Source: Tropicibacter sp. Alg240-R139 (GTDB lineage: Bacteria; Pseudomonadota; Alphaproteobacteria; Rhodobacterales; Rhodobacteraceae). From it: a stretch of DNA of 64,000 nt. The notes beneath the pieces were generated by a model. It worked only from the letters and a program-made list of their open reading frames with translations, searched no databases and was not told the DNA's origin. The DNA is taken from NCBI RefSeq assembly GCF_900537075.1, contig NZ_UNRA01000001.1, positions 1,326,191 through 1,390,190 of the forward strand. Reading direction: 5' to 3'. Each line of letters begins with the position of its first letter. Position 1 is the stretch's first letter. Shown here piece after piece: positions 44,722-53,348 of this stretch. A program made the translations under genes and the position numbers.

Positions 44722-46683
44722 TCAGCTCAACTTCCGGGTTGCAGCGTAGTCGATGAAGACATCAAAACTGTCGGGGTTCACCATCGAATCCCGGTTGACC
44801 ACCTTGGCCGGATCGCCGCCAAGTAGCAGCTTTTTCACCGGAACTTCCAGCTTTTTGCCCGAAAGAGTGCGTGGAACTTCAACGATTTGCACGATCTCGT
44901 TCGGGATAAAGCGGGCCGAGACCGAAGCGCGGATGGAGCTATTGATCCTATTCTTGACCTCATCGGTCAGCGAAACACCTTCGGCCAAGACCACAAACAA
45001 CGGCATGAAACTGTCACGACCCAGAAATTCCAGGTCGACAACAAGGCTATCCATGATCTCAGCCAGCCCTTCAACCGCTTGATAAATCTCGGACGACCCC
45101 ATGCGTAGACCCTTACGATTGATGGTCGCATCCGAGCGGCCATAGATGACCGAACCGCCTTCTTTCGTAATCTCGATCCAGTCACCGTGGCGCCAGATAT
45201 CTGGGTAGGTATCGAAATAGCTGTCGTGCAAGCGCGCGCCATCTTGATCGCCCCAAAAATACAATGGCATCGACGGCAGCGGTTCCGTGCACACCAGTTC
45301 ACCAACCTCACCAAACAGCTCTTTGCCGAACGGGTCATAGCTGCGCACGGCGTTGCCGAGCAACCGGCACTGCATCTCTCCGGCACGAACTGGAAGCATT
45401 GGGTTGCCGCCAACAAATGCCCCGCAAAAATCGGTACCCCCAGATATGGGCGCCAACCAGATGTCAGCTCCAACAGCATCATAGATCCAGGCGTATCCGT
45501 CCGAAGTGAGCGGCGAACCGGTTGTCCCAACGGACACAAGCGTGGTCAGTTCCAGCTCATCGCGCGGGCGGATGCCGGATTTCGCACAGACCGTGACATA
45601 GGCCGCGCCGACACCAAGGTAAGAGATCCGTTCATCAGCGACCGACCGCCACACGGCGAGCATATCCGGGTGATTGGGCGCACCGTCATAGGCCAGCACG
45701 CACGCCCCCTGCCCTAAGGCCACAAACTGTGCATTCCACATCACCCAGCCGGAACTTGTGAGCCAGCAAAACCGGTCATCAGACTCAATGTCCTGATGCA
45801 ACGATTGTTTGGCACCTTCTAGCAGGATGCCCCCGTGCCCATGAACGATGGGTTTAGGGTTCCCGGTGGTGCCCGATGAATAGACCACCCAGATCGGATG
45901 ATCGAAATCTACCATTTCAATGGCCAATTCGGCGCGCGTCTTTGTCTGGTCCGCCCATGCCAGTGCACCGTCCGTGGGTTCTCCGACAACGGGCACAATA
46001 ATCGTGGTCTCGACCGTCGGAAGGCCCCGCCGGATCTCGGTCAGGATACCCTGCTTGTCGTGCGTCACGCCAGCGTGAATATAGCCGTCTTGCGCGATCA
46101 GAACCTTGGGCTCGATCTGCTGAAATCGGTCAAGGATCGCCACATGCCCCATGTCCGGCGCGCACAGCGACCAGATGGCACCGAGGCTAGCGGTGGCAAG
46201 GCAGGCGATGATCGACACTTCTGTGTTGGGCAGGATCGCCACCACACGGTCGCCTTTAACTACACCATGCGCCCGCAAGTTGGCGGCAACGCTTGCAACT
46301 TGGACCGCCAACTCTGCCCAGGTCAATTCACATCGACCAAAGGTCTCAGACTGTACGATCAGGGCCGTCGCGTCTGGCTTGGTGTCAGCGTGGCGCAACA
46401 TCTGATCGGCGAAATTCACCTGAGTTCCCGGGCACCACACTGCGCCTGGCATTTTGCGTTCTGCCAGAACAGTCGTCGGGGCCACGTCCGATCGGATGTC
46501 GAAATAATCCCAGATCGCCAACCAGAATGCATCAAGGTCTGACACGCTCCAATCCCACAGATCATTGTAGTCGACAAAGCTGCGACCTGTACGGCGCTCC
46601 ACCCATGCCGTGAAATCGGCCATACGGCTTTGCTCGGACCGTTCCCTGGTCGGGGTCCACAGGATCTCTCGGGTGTCCGTCAT
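44722..46683 (-). CDS. Acetoacetate--CoA ligase
   Basis: Activates acetoacetate with ATP, distinguishing it from 3-oxoacid CoA-transferase. 653 residues. The adenylation motif VVYSSGTTGNPKPIVHGHGG, ANP-binding LVSVGTTGSPL and GHGGILLEGA match the acetoacetyl-CoA synthetase branch rather than acetyl-CoA synthetase. WSVSDLDAFW near residue 50 is typical of the family. Its ATG overlaps the serine hydrolase stop (ATGA). Confidence 0.93.
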   Translation of the reverse strand: MTDTREILWTPTRERSEQSRMADFTAWVERRTGRSFVDYNDLWDWSVSDLDAFWLAIWDYFDIRSDVAPTTVLAERKMPGAVWCPGTQVNFADQMLRHADTKPDATALIVQSETFGRCELTWAELAVQVASVAANLRAHGVVKGDRVVAILPNTEVSIIACLATASLGAIWSLCAPDMGHVAILDRFQQIEPKVLIAQDGYIHAGVTHDKQGILTEIRRGLPTVETTIIVPVVGEPTDGALAWADQTKTRAELAIEMVDFDHPIWVVYSSGTTGNPKPIVHGHGGILLEGAKQSLHQDIESDDRFCWLTSSGWVMWNAQFVALGQGACVLAYDGAPNHPDMLAVWRSVADERISYLGVGAAYVTVCAKSGIRPRDELELTTLVSVGTTGSPLTSDGYAWIYDAVGADIWLAPISGGTDFCGAFVGGNPMLPVRAGEMQCRLLGNAVRSYDPFGKELFGEVGELVCTEPLPSMPLYFWGDQDGARLHDSYFDTYPDIWRHGDWIEITKEGGSVIYGRSDATINRKGLRMGSSEIYQAVEGLAEIMDSLVVDLEFLGRDSFMPLFVVLAEGVSLTDEVKNRINSSIRASVSARFIPNEIVQIVEVPRTLSGKKLEVPVKKLLLGGDPAKVVNRDSMVNPDSFDVFIDYAATRKLS

Positions 46684-47909
46684 GCAATCAGTGCTCCGTG
46701 CACCAAGGCCTTGAGTTCCGCGCGAGAGGAGTACGAGCTTGACGGTGACAACTGTGTGAAAAAGACGACCGACAGATCGGCCACCGGATCCATCCAGAAA
46801 AAAGTCGACGCCATACCGCCCCAGCTAAAATCGCCCACATGGCCGGCGCAGCGGGCGCGGGCCGGGTCTAGAACAACCGCGCCGCCCAGGCCAAAACCCA
46901 TGCCTTCCATCGGTTGCTCGGCAAAGCTCTGCGGTCCCATCGAGGCGATGTCGCCAGGCAGATGATTGCGCATCATGAAGTTGAGCGTTTCGGGGCCTAG
47001 CAATCGCCCACCTTCGCATGTTCCACCGCGACGCAGCATTTCAACAAACTTCATATAGTCATCAATGGTCCCGACCAAGCCGCCGCCGCCTGAATGCATA
47101 TCGGCAACCTGAAACGGAGACTCTCCGGCCTCGTCCACCAAGCGCAAGCTGTCGCCACCGGAGCTGGCTTCGTTCAGGGCCATGGCGTCACCTGCAAGTG
47201 GTGTATAGAGCGAAGCAAAGAGATCAACCTGTTCCGCCGCAACGGAAAAAGCGGTTTCGTCCATGTCGAGTGGTGAAAATATTTCTTCCGCAAAAAAAGC
47301 CGCCAAGGACTTGCCCGATACAACCTCGACCACGCGGCCCAGGATATCATTGCTCACCGAATACTCCCATCGCGCACCCGGCTGAAAGGCCAGCGGCAAG
47401 GCGGCGACATGATCTGCCATATCAGCCAAAGCACCCTGGTTTGGTTTGAACAGCAGGTCCTGTTCTTCCATCGCCTTTGGCAGAACACCGGGATTGAACG
47501 GATAGCTGAGCCCGCTGGTATGCGTCAAAAGCTGGTGTAGTGTTGGTGCGTGGCTGGGTTCGACCTGATCAATGTGCTCAGCCCCCGGAACAAGGGCCTG
47601 CATGTCATTGAAAGAAGGTATGAAATTCGAAACAGGCGCGTCCAGGTGAAACAAACCCCGCTCCGCCAGCATCATGATTGCGACCGAGGTGATTGGCTTG
47701 GTCATGGAATAGACGCGCGCCACGGTATCCCGTTCGAAAGGCAGATCTTTTTCGACACTTCTCTGGCCAACCGCATTGAAATACACCTCTTCCCCACCTC
47801 GCTTGATTAGTGCGGAGCATCCTGCATATTTCCGATCACCTACATAGCGATCCATCCATGATCCAATGCGGCTCAAGCGGCCCTGGTCAAATCCAAAATG
47901 TAACTTCAA
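46680..47909 (-). CDS. Serine hydrolase, class C beta-lactamase/esterase fold
   Basis: 409 residues. Catalytic SxxK is SMTKPITS, the YxN-like motif is YSVSNDI and the third box is WGGMAST, the pattern of EstB-like esterases. There is no signal peptide, so the enzyme is cytosolic. The start is probably TTG 47909, overlapping the enoyl-CoA hydratase stop, with GAGAGGACAAATT before it. In the operon it may cleave an ester made or imported by neighbouring steps. Substrate unknown. Confidence 0.88.
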   Translation of the reverse strand: MKLHFGFDQGRLSRIGSWMDRYVGDRKYAGCSALIKRGGEEVYFNAVGQRSVEKDLPFERDTVARVYSMTKPITSVAIMMLAERGLFHLDAPVSNFIPSFNDMQALVPGAEHIDQVEPSHAPTLHQLLTHTSGLSYPFNPGVLPKAMEEQDLLFKPNQGALADMADHVAALPLAFQPGARWEYSVSNDILGRVVEVVSGKSLAAFFAEEIFSPLDMDETAFSVAAEQVDLFASLYTPLAGDAMALNEASSGGDSLRLVDEAGESPFQVADMHSGGGGLVGTIDDYMKFVEMLRRGGTCEGGRLLGPETLNFMMRNHLPGDIASMGPQSFAEQPMEGMGFGLGGAVVLDPARARCAGHVGDFSWGGMASTFFWMDPVADLSVVFFTQLSPSSSYSSRAELKALVHGALIA

Positions 47910-48709
47910 AATTTGTCCTCTCGGTTTGTGTCCGCCATTTGCCGACCACGTGTCGTCGCCCGATCCCGGCCAGCGGCCACGTCGGCAGCAGACACCTGAG
48001 CAATATGTTGATCAAAAACCTGGGCCTCGCGCGCCATCGCGCCGCTTAGCGACAGGTCAGTCCCGTCTTCGATGAGCTTGCGAATACGCCCCATCGTGAT
48101 CGGGTCAGTCGTCGCGATGTACTCGCCCAGTTCTATGGCCCTGGTGATCAGTTCATCACCTGCGACCACTTCATTCACAAGACCCCACTGCAACGCTTTT
48201 TCTGCGCTTACAAATTCACCCGTAAGACTCATCTGGCGTGCGCGGTTGACCCCGATCAAACGCGGTAAAATCTGTGTCATTCCCCAACTTGGCGTGATGC
48301 CAACGCGGGCATGGGTATCGGCGAAAACAGCCGTTTCAGAGGCGATCAGGAAATCACCGAGCAACGCCAGCTCCAGGCCCCCGGTTATGGCGTATCCGTT
48401 TACGGCTGAAATAATCGGTTTCGTGCACGCTTTGGCCACAGCAAACAGACTGTTCGGACCATGCCATTCGAATTGGTTGATGGCACCGTCAACCTGGGAC
48501 ATCTCTTTTAGATCGACTCCGACACTGAAGGCGCGACCGCTGCCTGTCAGGACAATTGCGCGAATTTCCACTTCTTCGGACAACCCCTTGATCGCGAATG
48601 TCAATTCTTCAACCAAGGTGTGAGACATTGCGTTGAGAGCGTCGGGACGGTTCAACGTTACAACAGCGACGGCGCCGGTACGTTCGATCTGAATCAAAGA
48701 ATGGGTCAT
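47906..48709 (-). CDS. Enoyl-CoA hydratase/isomerase family protein (second in operon)
   Basis: 267 residues from ATG 48709, one base after the preceding gene's stop. Crotonase landmarks: AFSVGVDLKEMSQ (first oxyanion NH) and SAVNGYAITGGLELALLGD (second). The usual catalytic Glu position is in the ARVGITPSWGM segment, where Thr/Pro replace Glu, so the activity may be isomerase or atypical hydratase. It is coupled to its neighbours by very short spacing. Confidence 0.9.
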   Translation of the reverse strand: MTHSLIQIERTGAVAVVTLNRPDALNAMSHTLVEELTFAIKGLSEEVEIRAIVLTGSGRAFSVGVDLKEMSQVDGAINQFEWHGPNSLFAVAKACTKPIISAVNGYAITGGLELALLGDFLIASETAVFADTHARVGITPSWGMTQILPRLIGVNRARQMSLTGEFVSAEKALQWGLVNEVVAGDELITRAIELGEYIATTDPITMGRIRKLIEDGTDLSLSGAMAREAQVFDQHIAQVSAADVAAGRDRATTRGRQMADTNREDKF

Positions 48710-48710
48710 G

Positions 48711-49463
48711 TCACCCAATCATCCGTTGCATGGCCGGTTTCGTCTCATCGCTGAACCAGCCCGTATCAGACCTGTTTGCGCCGTCACGTATCGCCTGTTC
48801 AATGATCTGGATGGTGTCGCCCCGGATCTGTTGTTTGATCGAGGCATAGGTTTGTGGCGGCAACTGTGCCAGGGCTCGCGCCTCGACCATGGCCCGATCA
48901 CGCGAGCTGTCTTCGGTTAAGATGTCCAGAATGCCATAGCGATGTGCATCGACGGCGTCCAAAGGCAGGCCGGTCAACATCAACCGTCGCAAGGCGTCAG
49001 GTCCAAGCGTCGCGCGCGCTATCTCAAGGGGGCCGATCGGAAAGTCAGCACCAACGCGGACTTCAGCCAACCCAAGCTTTGTTCGGGGGCCAGCCACGCG
49101 AACGTCACTACCCAGAACAAAGAACAAGCCGCCGGCAATGGCGGCCCCATCAACCGAACAAACCACCGGCTTGGGGTTTGCAAAAAGGCTCAGAAATCCG
49201 ACGTTCAATCCCTCAACAATGGCGTATTGCTGATCCAGGTTGAATTCTTGTGCCTCTTTCAGGTCCAGTCCAGCTGAATACACTTTGAAGGAACTGGTCA
49301 ACACAATAGCACGAACCTCTGGATCTACGGAAAGCTCGTCCAGCAGATCTTTGAAGTCAAACAGAAAATCAGGACTGAGTGCGTTGACCGGCGCACGATT
49401 CAAGCCTATTTCAATGACCCCGTCGTCATGGTTCGTTCTGATCAAATGGTTTGTTGCGCTCAT
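48711..49463 (-). CDS. Enoyl-CoA hydratase/isomerase family protein (first in operon)
   Basis: 250 residues from ATG 49463 (AAGGAGACGGAC). Crotonase fold with YSAGLDLKEAQ and CSVDGAAIAGGLFFVLG. The catalytic region AEVRVGADFPIGPLEIAR differs from the classical Glu pair, hinting at an isomerase-like member. The first 38 coding bases overlap the 3' end of the HxlR gene. A frame to 49694 is inside HxlR and is rejected. Confidence 0.9.
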   Translation of the reverse strand: MSATNHLIRTNHDDGVIEIGLNRAPVNALSPDFLFDFKDLLDELSVDPEVRAIVLTSSFKVYSAGLDLKEAQEFNLDQQYAIVEGLNVGFLSLFANPKPVVCSVDGAAIAGGLFFVLGSDVRVAGPRTKLGLAEVRVGADFPIGPLEIARATLGPDALRRLMLTGLPLDAVDAHRYGILDILTEDSSRDRAMVEARALAQLPPQTYASIKQQIRGDTIQIIEQAIRDGANRSDTGWFSDETKPAMQRMIG

Positions 49464-49953
49464 GTCCGTCTCCTTGCACGTCCTTTGCGCGACGAGCCCG
49501 ATTTTCGGCCAATAACGCCGGGTCAATATCAACCGAGATCTGTCGCGCGTCGAGGGTTTCCGTACATTCCGGGCAAGTGACCTTGGGTACCATTCGTTTT
49601 CCACATGTATTATGCAGTAACTCGACCATGCCTTGGGTTCCCAGCCACTTGTCGCTCCAGGATTTGAGCATGATAATGACCGGCCATAGATCACGTCCTT
49701 TTTCGGTTAGGTGATATTCGTAACGTACAGGGCGATGGCTGTAGGCGCGTTTTTCCAGGATACCATCGGCGCACAAGCGTTTTAGGCGTTGGCTCAAGAC
49801 GTGGGGCGACGCACCTGTCAGGCGCTGCATGTCCTCGAACCGGCGACGTCCCATGAACATCTCACGCAGGATCATCAGAACCCACGGATCACCCACCCGT
49901 TCAATCGCACGGGACACCGGACAAAGCGTATCCGCAAGGTCATTTCGGCTCAT
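49426..49953 (-). CDS. HxlR-family winged-helix regulator
   Basis: 175 residues from ATG 49953, which follows AAGGGTG. The HxlR domain covers residues about 7-100: CPVSRAIERVGDPWVLMILRE and SHRPVRYEYHLTEKGRDLW. A CxxC pair (KVTCPECTET) lies in the C-terminal tail and may bind metal or sense redox. It heads the operon ending with TesB and likely controls it. Confidence 0.9.
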   Translation of the reverse strand: MSRNDLADTLCPVSRAIERVGDPWVLMILREMFMGRRRFEDMQRLTGASPHVLSQRLKRLCADGILEKRAYSHRPVRYEYHLTEKGRDLWPVIIMLKSWSDKWLGTQGMVELLHNTCGKRMVPKVTCPECTETLDARQISVDIDPALLAENRARRAKDVQGDGHERNKPFDQNEP

Positions 49954-50035
49954 CGTTGACACCCTTCACTTTTTGTAGTCACCTTTCCCATAGACCGGGC
50001 TGCCTGTCAATTTCCGGTCAATTTTGGGAGGTTTG

Positions 50036-50641
50036 ATGAAACTCTATTACGCTCAGAACACCCGCGCCGTACGCATCGCATGGTTGCTCGAAGAACTGGG
50101 GCTGGACTATGAGATCGAGAAGTTCACACTTGGCGATCGGGCCATGCGCGAACCCGACTACCTTAAAGTACATCCCATGGGCCGTGTGCCGGCGCTAGAG
50201 GACAAGGGCGTGACCATCTTTGAATCGGGTGCCATCGTGCAATACGTGTTGACCCTTTATGGCAAGGGACGCCTGCAGCCAGGGGTTGGCACACAAGAGT
50301 TCGCCAACTATTTGCAATGGTTGCATTATTGCGAAGGCATGCTTATGCCGCCGATCAATTCCATCGTCGTTGAAACCATCCTGTTGCCGCCCGAACGGCG
50401 CACCGAGTTAAATGTGAAGCGCGCGACCAAATTGCTGAACCAGATGCTGATGGTTGTGAACAACCACCTTGAGGGCCGTGAGTTTCTGGCTGGAGAATTT
50501 ACCGCAGCTGACATCATGACAGGCCATTCGATTATCATGTCCGGCCGGTTGGGGGCTGACTTCTCGGACAAGCCGAACCTGCAACCCTATGCTGACCGAC
50601 TGATGGCGCGGCCTGCGCTACAAAGGGCGTGGTCGCTATGA
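50036..50641 (+). CDS. Glutathione S-transferase family protein
   Basis: 201 residues from ATG 50036 (GGGAGGTTTG). The N-terminal thioredoxin-like domain begins MKLYYAQNTRAVRIAWLLEE, and the C-terminal helical domain includes FTAADIMTGHSIIMSGRLG. It resembles bacterial GSTs used in catabolic isomerisations. It overlaps the SDR gene that follows (ATGA), and the operon also has a glutathione-dependent isomerase. Confidence 0.92.
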   Translation: MKLYYAQNTRAVRIAWLLEELGLDYEIEKFTLGDRAMREPDYLKVHPMGRVPALEDKGVTIFESGAIVQYVLTLYGKGRLQPGVGTQEFANYLQWLHYCEGMLMPPINSIVVETILLPPERRTELNVKRATKLLNQMLMVVNNHLEGREFLAGEFTAADIMTGHSIIMSGRLGADFSDKPNLQPYADRLMARPALQRAWSL

Positions 50642-51372
50642 GCGGACCCGTTGTTCTTATCATCGGTGCCGGGGACTACATCGGCGCCGCCATCGCTAAG
50701 CGCTTTGCCAGCGGTGGTTTCACCGTCTGCATGGGTCGCCGCAATGGTGACAAGCTGGCCCCGCTGGTGGCCGAGATCGAAGCCGAAGGCGGCGCCGCCA
50801 TCGGCTATACCCTGGATGCTCGCGACGAAGACAGTGTCATGGCAATCTTCAAACAGGTCGAAGAAGAAGTCGGCCCGATTGAGACCGTGATCTACAACGT
50901 TGGCGGCAATGTACGCTTTCCGATCCTGGACACCACGGCGCGGGTGTTTCGCAAAGTGTGGGAAATGGCCTGTTTCGCGGGTTTCTTGTCGGGTCGAGAG
51001 GCCGCGCGCTACATGGCGCCTCGCGGGCGCGGTAACATCTTCTTCACTGGCGCCTCAGCCTCGATGCGGGGCAACAGCGGCTATGCGGCTTTTTCGGCTG
51101 GCAAATCCGGCTTGCGTGCCTTGGCGCAAAGCATGGCCAAGGAATTGGGGCCAAAAAACATCCATGTCGCCCATCTGGTGATTGACGCGGGCGTCGACAC
51201 AGCATTCGTTCGCGACCGCATCGCGCAATCTGGTCATGATCCTGATACACTGCCCAAAGATACTCTGATGAATCCCACGTCCGTGGCCGAGGCCTATTGG
51301 ACGTTGCAACATCAGACCCGAGACGCCTGGACCTTTGAACTGGACCTGCGCCCATATGGAGAAAGATGGTGA
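50638..51372 (+). CDS. SDR-family protein lacking the catalytic Tyr
   Basis: 244 residues. The dinucleotide site is GAGDYIGAAIAKRF. At the usual Tyr-xxx-Lys motif the sequence reads GYAAFSAGKSGLRA, so the position expected to be Tyr is Phe (the Tyr three residues earlier is out of register). Ser in FTGASASMRG is present. The protein may be catalytically atypical or use another residue. Overlaps GST (ATGA) and the next gene by 7 bases. Confidence 0.85.
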   Translation: MSGPVVLIIGAGDYIGAAIAKRFASGGFTVCMGRRNGDKLAPLVAEIEAEGGAAIGYTLDARDEDSVMAIFKQVEEEVGPIETVIYNVGGNVRFPILDTTARVFRKVWEMACFAGFLSGREAARYMAPRGRGNIFFTGASASMRGNSGYAAFSAGKSGLRALAQSMAKELGPKNIHVAHLVIDAGVDTAFVRDRIAQSGHDPDTLPKDTLMNPTSVAEAYWTLQHQTRDAWTFELDLRPYGERW

Positions 51373-51968
51373 CAAAAGTTATTGATTTTCTTTATGATTT
51401 TGGATCGCCAAACGCCTATCTGGTACACAAGACGCTGCCCGATCTGGCCGCGCGCTTTGGCGCATCGGTGAACTACCTACCCGTCCTCTTGGGCGGCGTG
51501 TTCAAAGCAACGAACAACCAAAGCCCGATGCAAGCCTTTGGCGGTGTGCAGGGCAAGCTGCAATACCATGCCCGCGAAACCCAACGCTTTATCAAGCGGC
51601 ACGATTTGACCTTTCACATGAACCCCCATTTCCCCGTGATGACCATCGGCGCCATGCGCGGTGCGATTTTTGCGCAAGGCAAAGATTGGGAAAGCAATTA
51701 CATATCTGCCATCTTTGATGCGATGTGGGTGCATGGGCAAAAGATGGACGACACCGCTGTGATCCACGAAGTGCTCACCGAAAACAATCTGCCAGCGAAA
51801 GAGATCATTGAGGCCACGCAGGATCAATCGGTCAAACAGGGGCTAATCGACGCGACATCAGCAGCGGTGCAACGCGGTGTCTTTGGCTCGCCCACGATGT
51901 TTGTGGGCATTGAGATGTTTTTTGGAAAAGAAACGCTGCCCGAGATCGAAGAAGCCCTGATAGCATAG
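51366..51968 (+). CDS. 2-hydroxychromene-2-carboxylate isomerase-like (DsbA fold)
   Basis: 200 residues. DsbA-like GST kappa fold: FLYDFGSPNAYLVHKTL holds the Ser that activates glutathione, and GVFGSPTMFVGIEMFFGK is the distal motif. Related enzymes isomerise 2-hydroxychromene-2-carboxylate in naphthalene or other aromatic degradation with glutathione. No ring-cleavage dioxygenase is in the window, so the physiological substrate is uncertain. A perfect terminator hairpin follows. Confidence 0.88.
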   Translation: MVTKVIDFLYDFGSPNAYLVHKTLPDLAARFGASVNYLPVLLGGVFKATNNQSPMQAFGGVQGKLQYHARETQRFIKRHDLTFHMNPHFPVMTIGAMRGAIFAQGKDWESNYISAIFDAMWVHGQKMDDTAVIHEVLTENNLPAKEIIEATQDQSVKQGLIDATSAAVQRGVFGSPTMFVGIEMFFGKETLPEIEEALIA

Positions 51969-51972
51969 AATT

Positions 51973-51998
51973 GACCCCGCCCGGTACCGGGCGGGGTC
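51973..51998 (+). terminator. Perfect 26-base palindrome terminator
   Basis: The palindrome is made of GACCCCGCCCGG, then TA, then CCGGGCGGGGTC, and is followed by TGTC. It ends the plus-strand trio, and the minus-strand binding-protein gene ends near it, so it can work for both. Confidence 0.75.
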
Positions 51999-52007
51999 TG
52001 TCGTCCA

Positions 52008-53249
52008 TCAGGGACGCTTCATCTTGCAGGTGGTCGGTGCATCAGCCGATGCCATCTCGACCGAGTTTTCGGTCAACAATCCGAAGCCCGAATTGTCAAA
52101 GTCATGAGACACATCAGGGCTGTGCGCCTGCACGTGCACCGCCTGGATCGCCTGGTGATCAGCTTCACGCATCAGAACTTTTGTGCCCCAGATCGAGTCA
52201 TGCTCCATCCCTTCCAACGCAGTGGCGACAGCAACCATATCGGTGGCGCTGCCAGCATCGTTGATCGCGCGTGCCAGCATTTCGATCACATTTGCAATCC
52301 GCGGCTGTCCCAGGTCATCCTCGGGATACTTCTCCTTGAACGCTTTGGCATAGGCGTCCGCGCGGTCGGAGACAGGCGGGTTCAACTGCCCCTCACCCAC
52401 CAGCTTGAGCGAACCAACACCTGACTCACCAAAGGCTGCCGTGATCCCGGTCGAAGCGGCATAGTAGGTATAAATCGGACCATCAAAGCCGTTCTGCAGG
52501 ACCGATTTACCCAGCCCCAGCATATCCGCGCCCCAATTTCCCGTTATCACCGCATCAGCTTCGGCTGCCATGATCTTGCGGCCATAGGGCGTGAAGTCCT
52601 TGACCTTGCCGATGGGATGCAGCTCGTTACCGACGATTTCGATGTCAGGACGCTTTTCGCCTAGGAACCTGACCGCAGCGGCGGCCACGGCCTTACCAAA
52701 CGAGTAATCCTGACCGATGATGTAGACCTTTTTGATCTCGTCATTGCCCGCGATCACGTCTGTCAGAGCATCCATTTTGATATCGGCGTTGGCGTCAAAG
52801 CGGAAATGCCAGAAGTTACATTTCTCGTTGGTCAGCGCCGGGTCCACGGCGGAATAGTTCAGGAACAGCACCTGCTTATCCGGGTTGCGTTTGTTGTGCT
52901 TGTTAATCGCATCCGTCAGCGCGTTTGCCACGCCGGACGAGTTGCCTTGCGCGATGAAGCGGATTCCCTGATCAATTGCGACCTGCAGCTGAATCAACGA
53001 CTCCTTGGCGCTGATCTTGTTGTCAAACGGCACGATCTCGAACATTTGACCGTCCAGAACACCGCCCTGACTATTCACAAGCGTATCGGCCGCAAATTCA
53101 TACTGGTGCAACCCGTCTTCACCGGTGGCCGCGAACGGGCCTGACAGCGGGTCAATGAAAGCGATTTTGATATTTTCTGCCAAACCGGCTGCGGCGCTCA
53201 ATGTCAGAGCCAATGCAGTGGTCAAACCAAACAGTTTTTTATTGCGCAT
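52008..53249 (-). CDS. HAAT-family solute-binding protein without local permease genes
   Basis: 413 residues. Signal peptide (MRNKKLFGLTTALALTLSAA) then a Peripla_BP_6 domain IKIAFIDPLSGPFAATG. The ATG follows GGAGGAGAAATACAAT. No permease or ATPase gene is beside it, so it must use a transporter encoded elsewhere (possibly the incomplete or second set in this window) or act in sensing. It is placed after the IclR gene at the end of the catabolic operon. Confidence 0.92.
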   Translation of the reverse strand: MRNKKLFGLTTALALTLSAAAGLAENIKIAFIDPLSGPFAATGEDGLHQYEFAADTLVNSQGGVLDGQMFEIVPFDNKISAKESLIQLQVAIDQGIRFIAQGNSSGVANALTDAINKHNKRNPDKQVLFLNYSAVDPALTNEKCNFWHFRFDANADIKMDALTDVIAGNDEIKKVYIIGQDYSFGKAVAAAAVRFLGEKRPDIEIVGNELHPIGKVKDFTPYGRKIMAAEADAVITGNWGADMLGLGKSVLQNGFDGPIYTYYAASTGITAAFGESGVGSLKLVGEGQLNPPVSDRADAYAKAFKEKYPEDDLGQPRIANVIEMLARAINDAGSATDMVAVATALEGMEHDSIWGTKVLMREADHQAIQAVHVQAHSPDVSHDFDNSGFGLLTENSVEMASADAPTTCKMKRP

Positions 53250-53348
53250 ATTGTATTTCTCCTCCCTAATCCAAGCCCCGGCGTTATCCGCCGTAGACCT
53301 TTTCAGGCTTACACAGTCTGACGCAAAGTCAACAAAATGATTTGTTTT

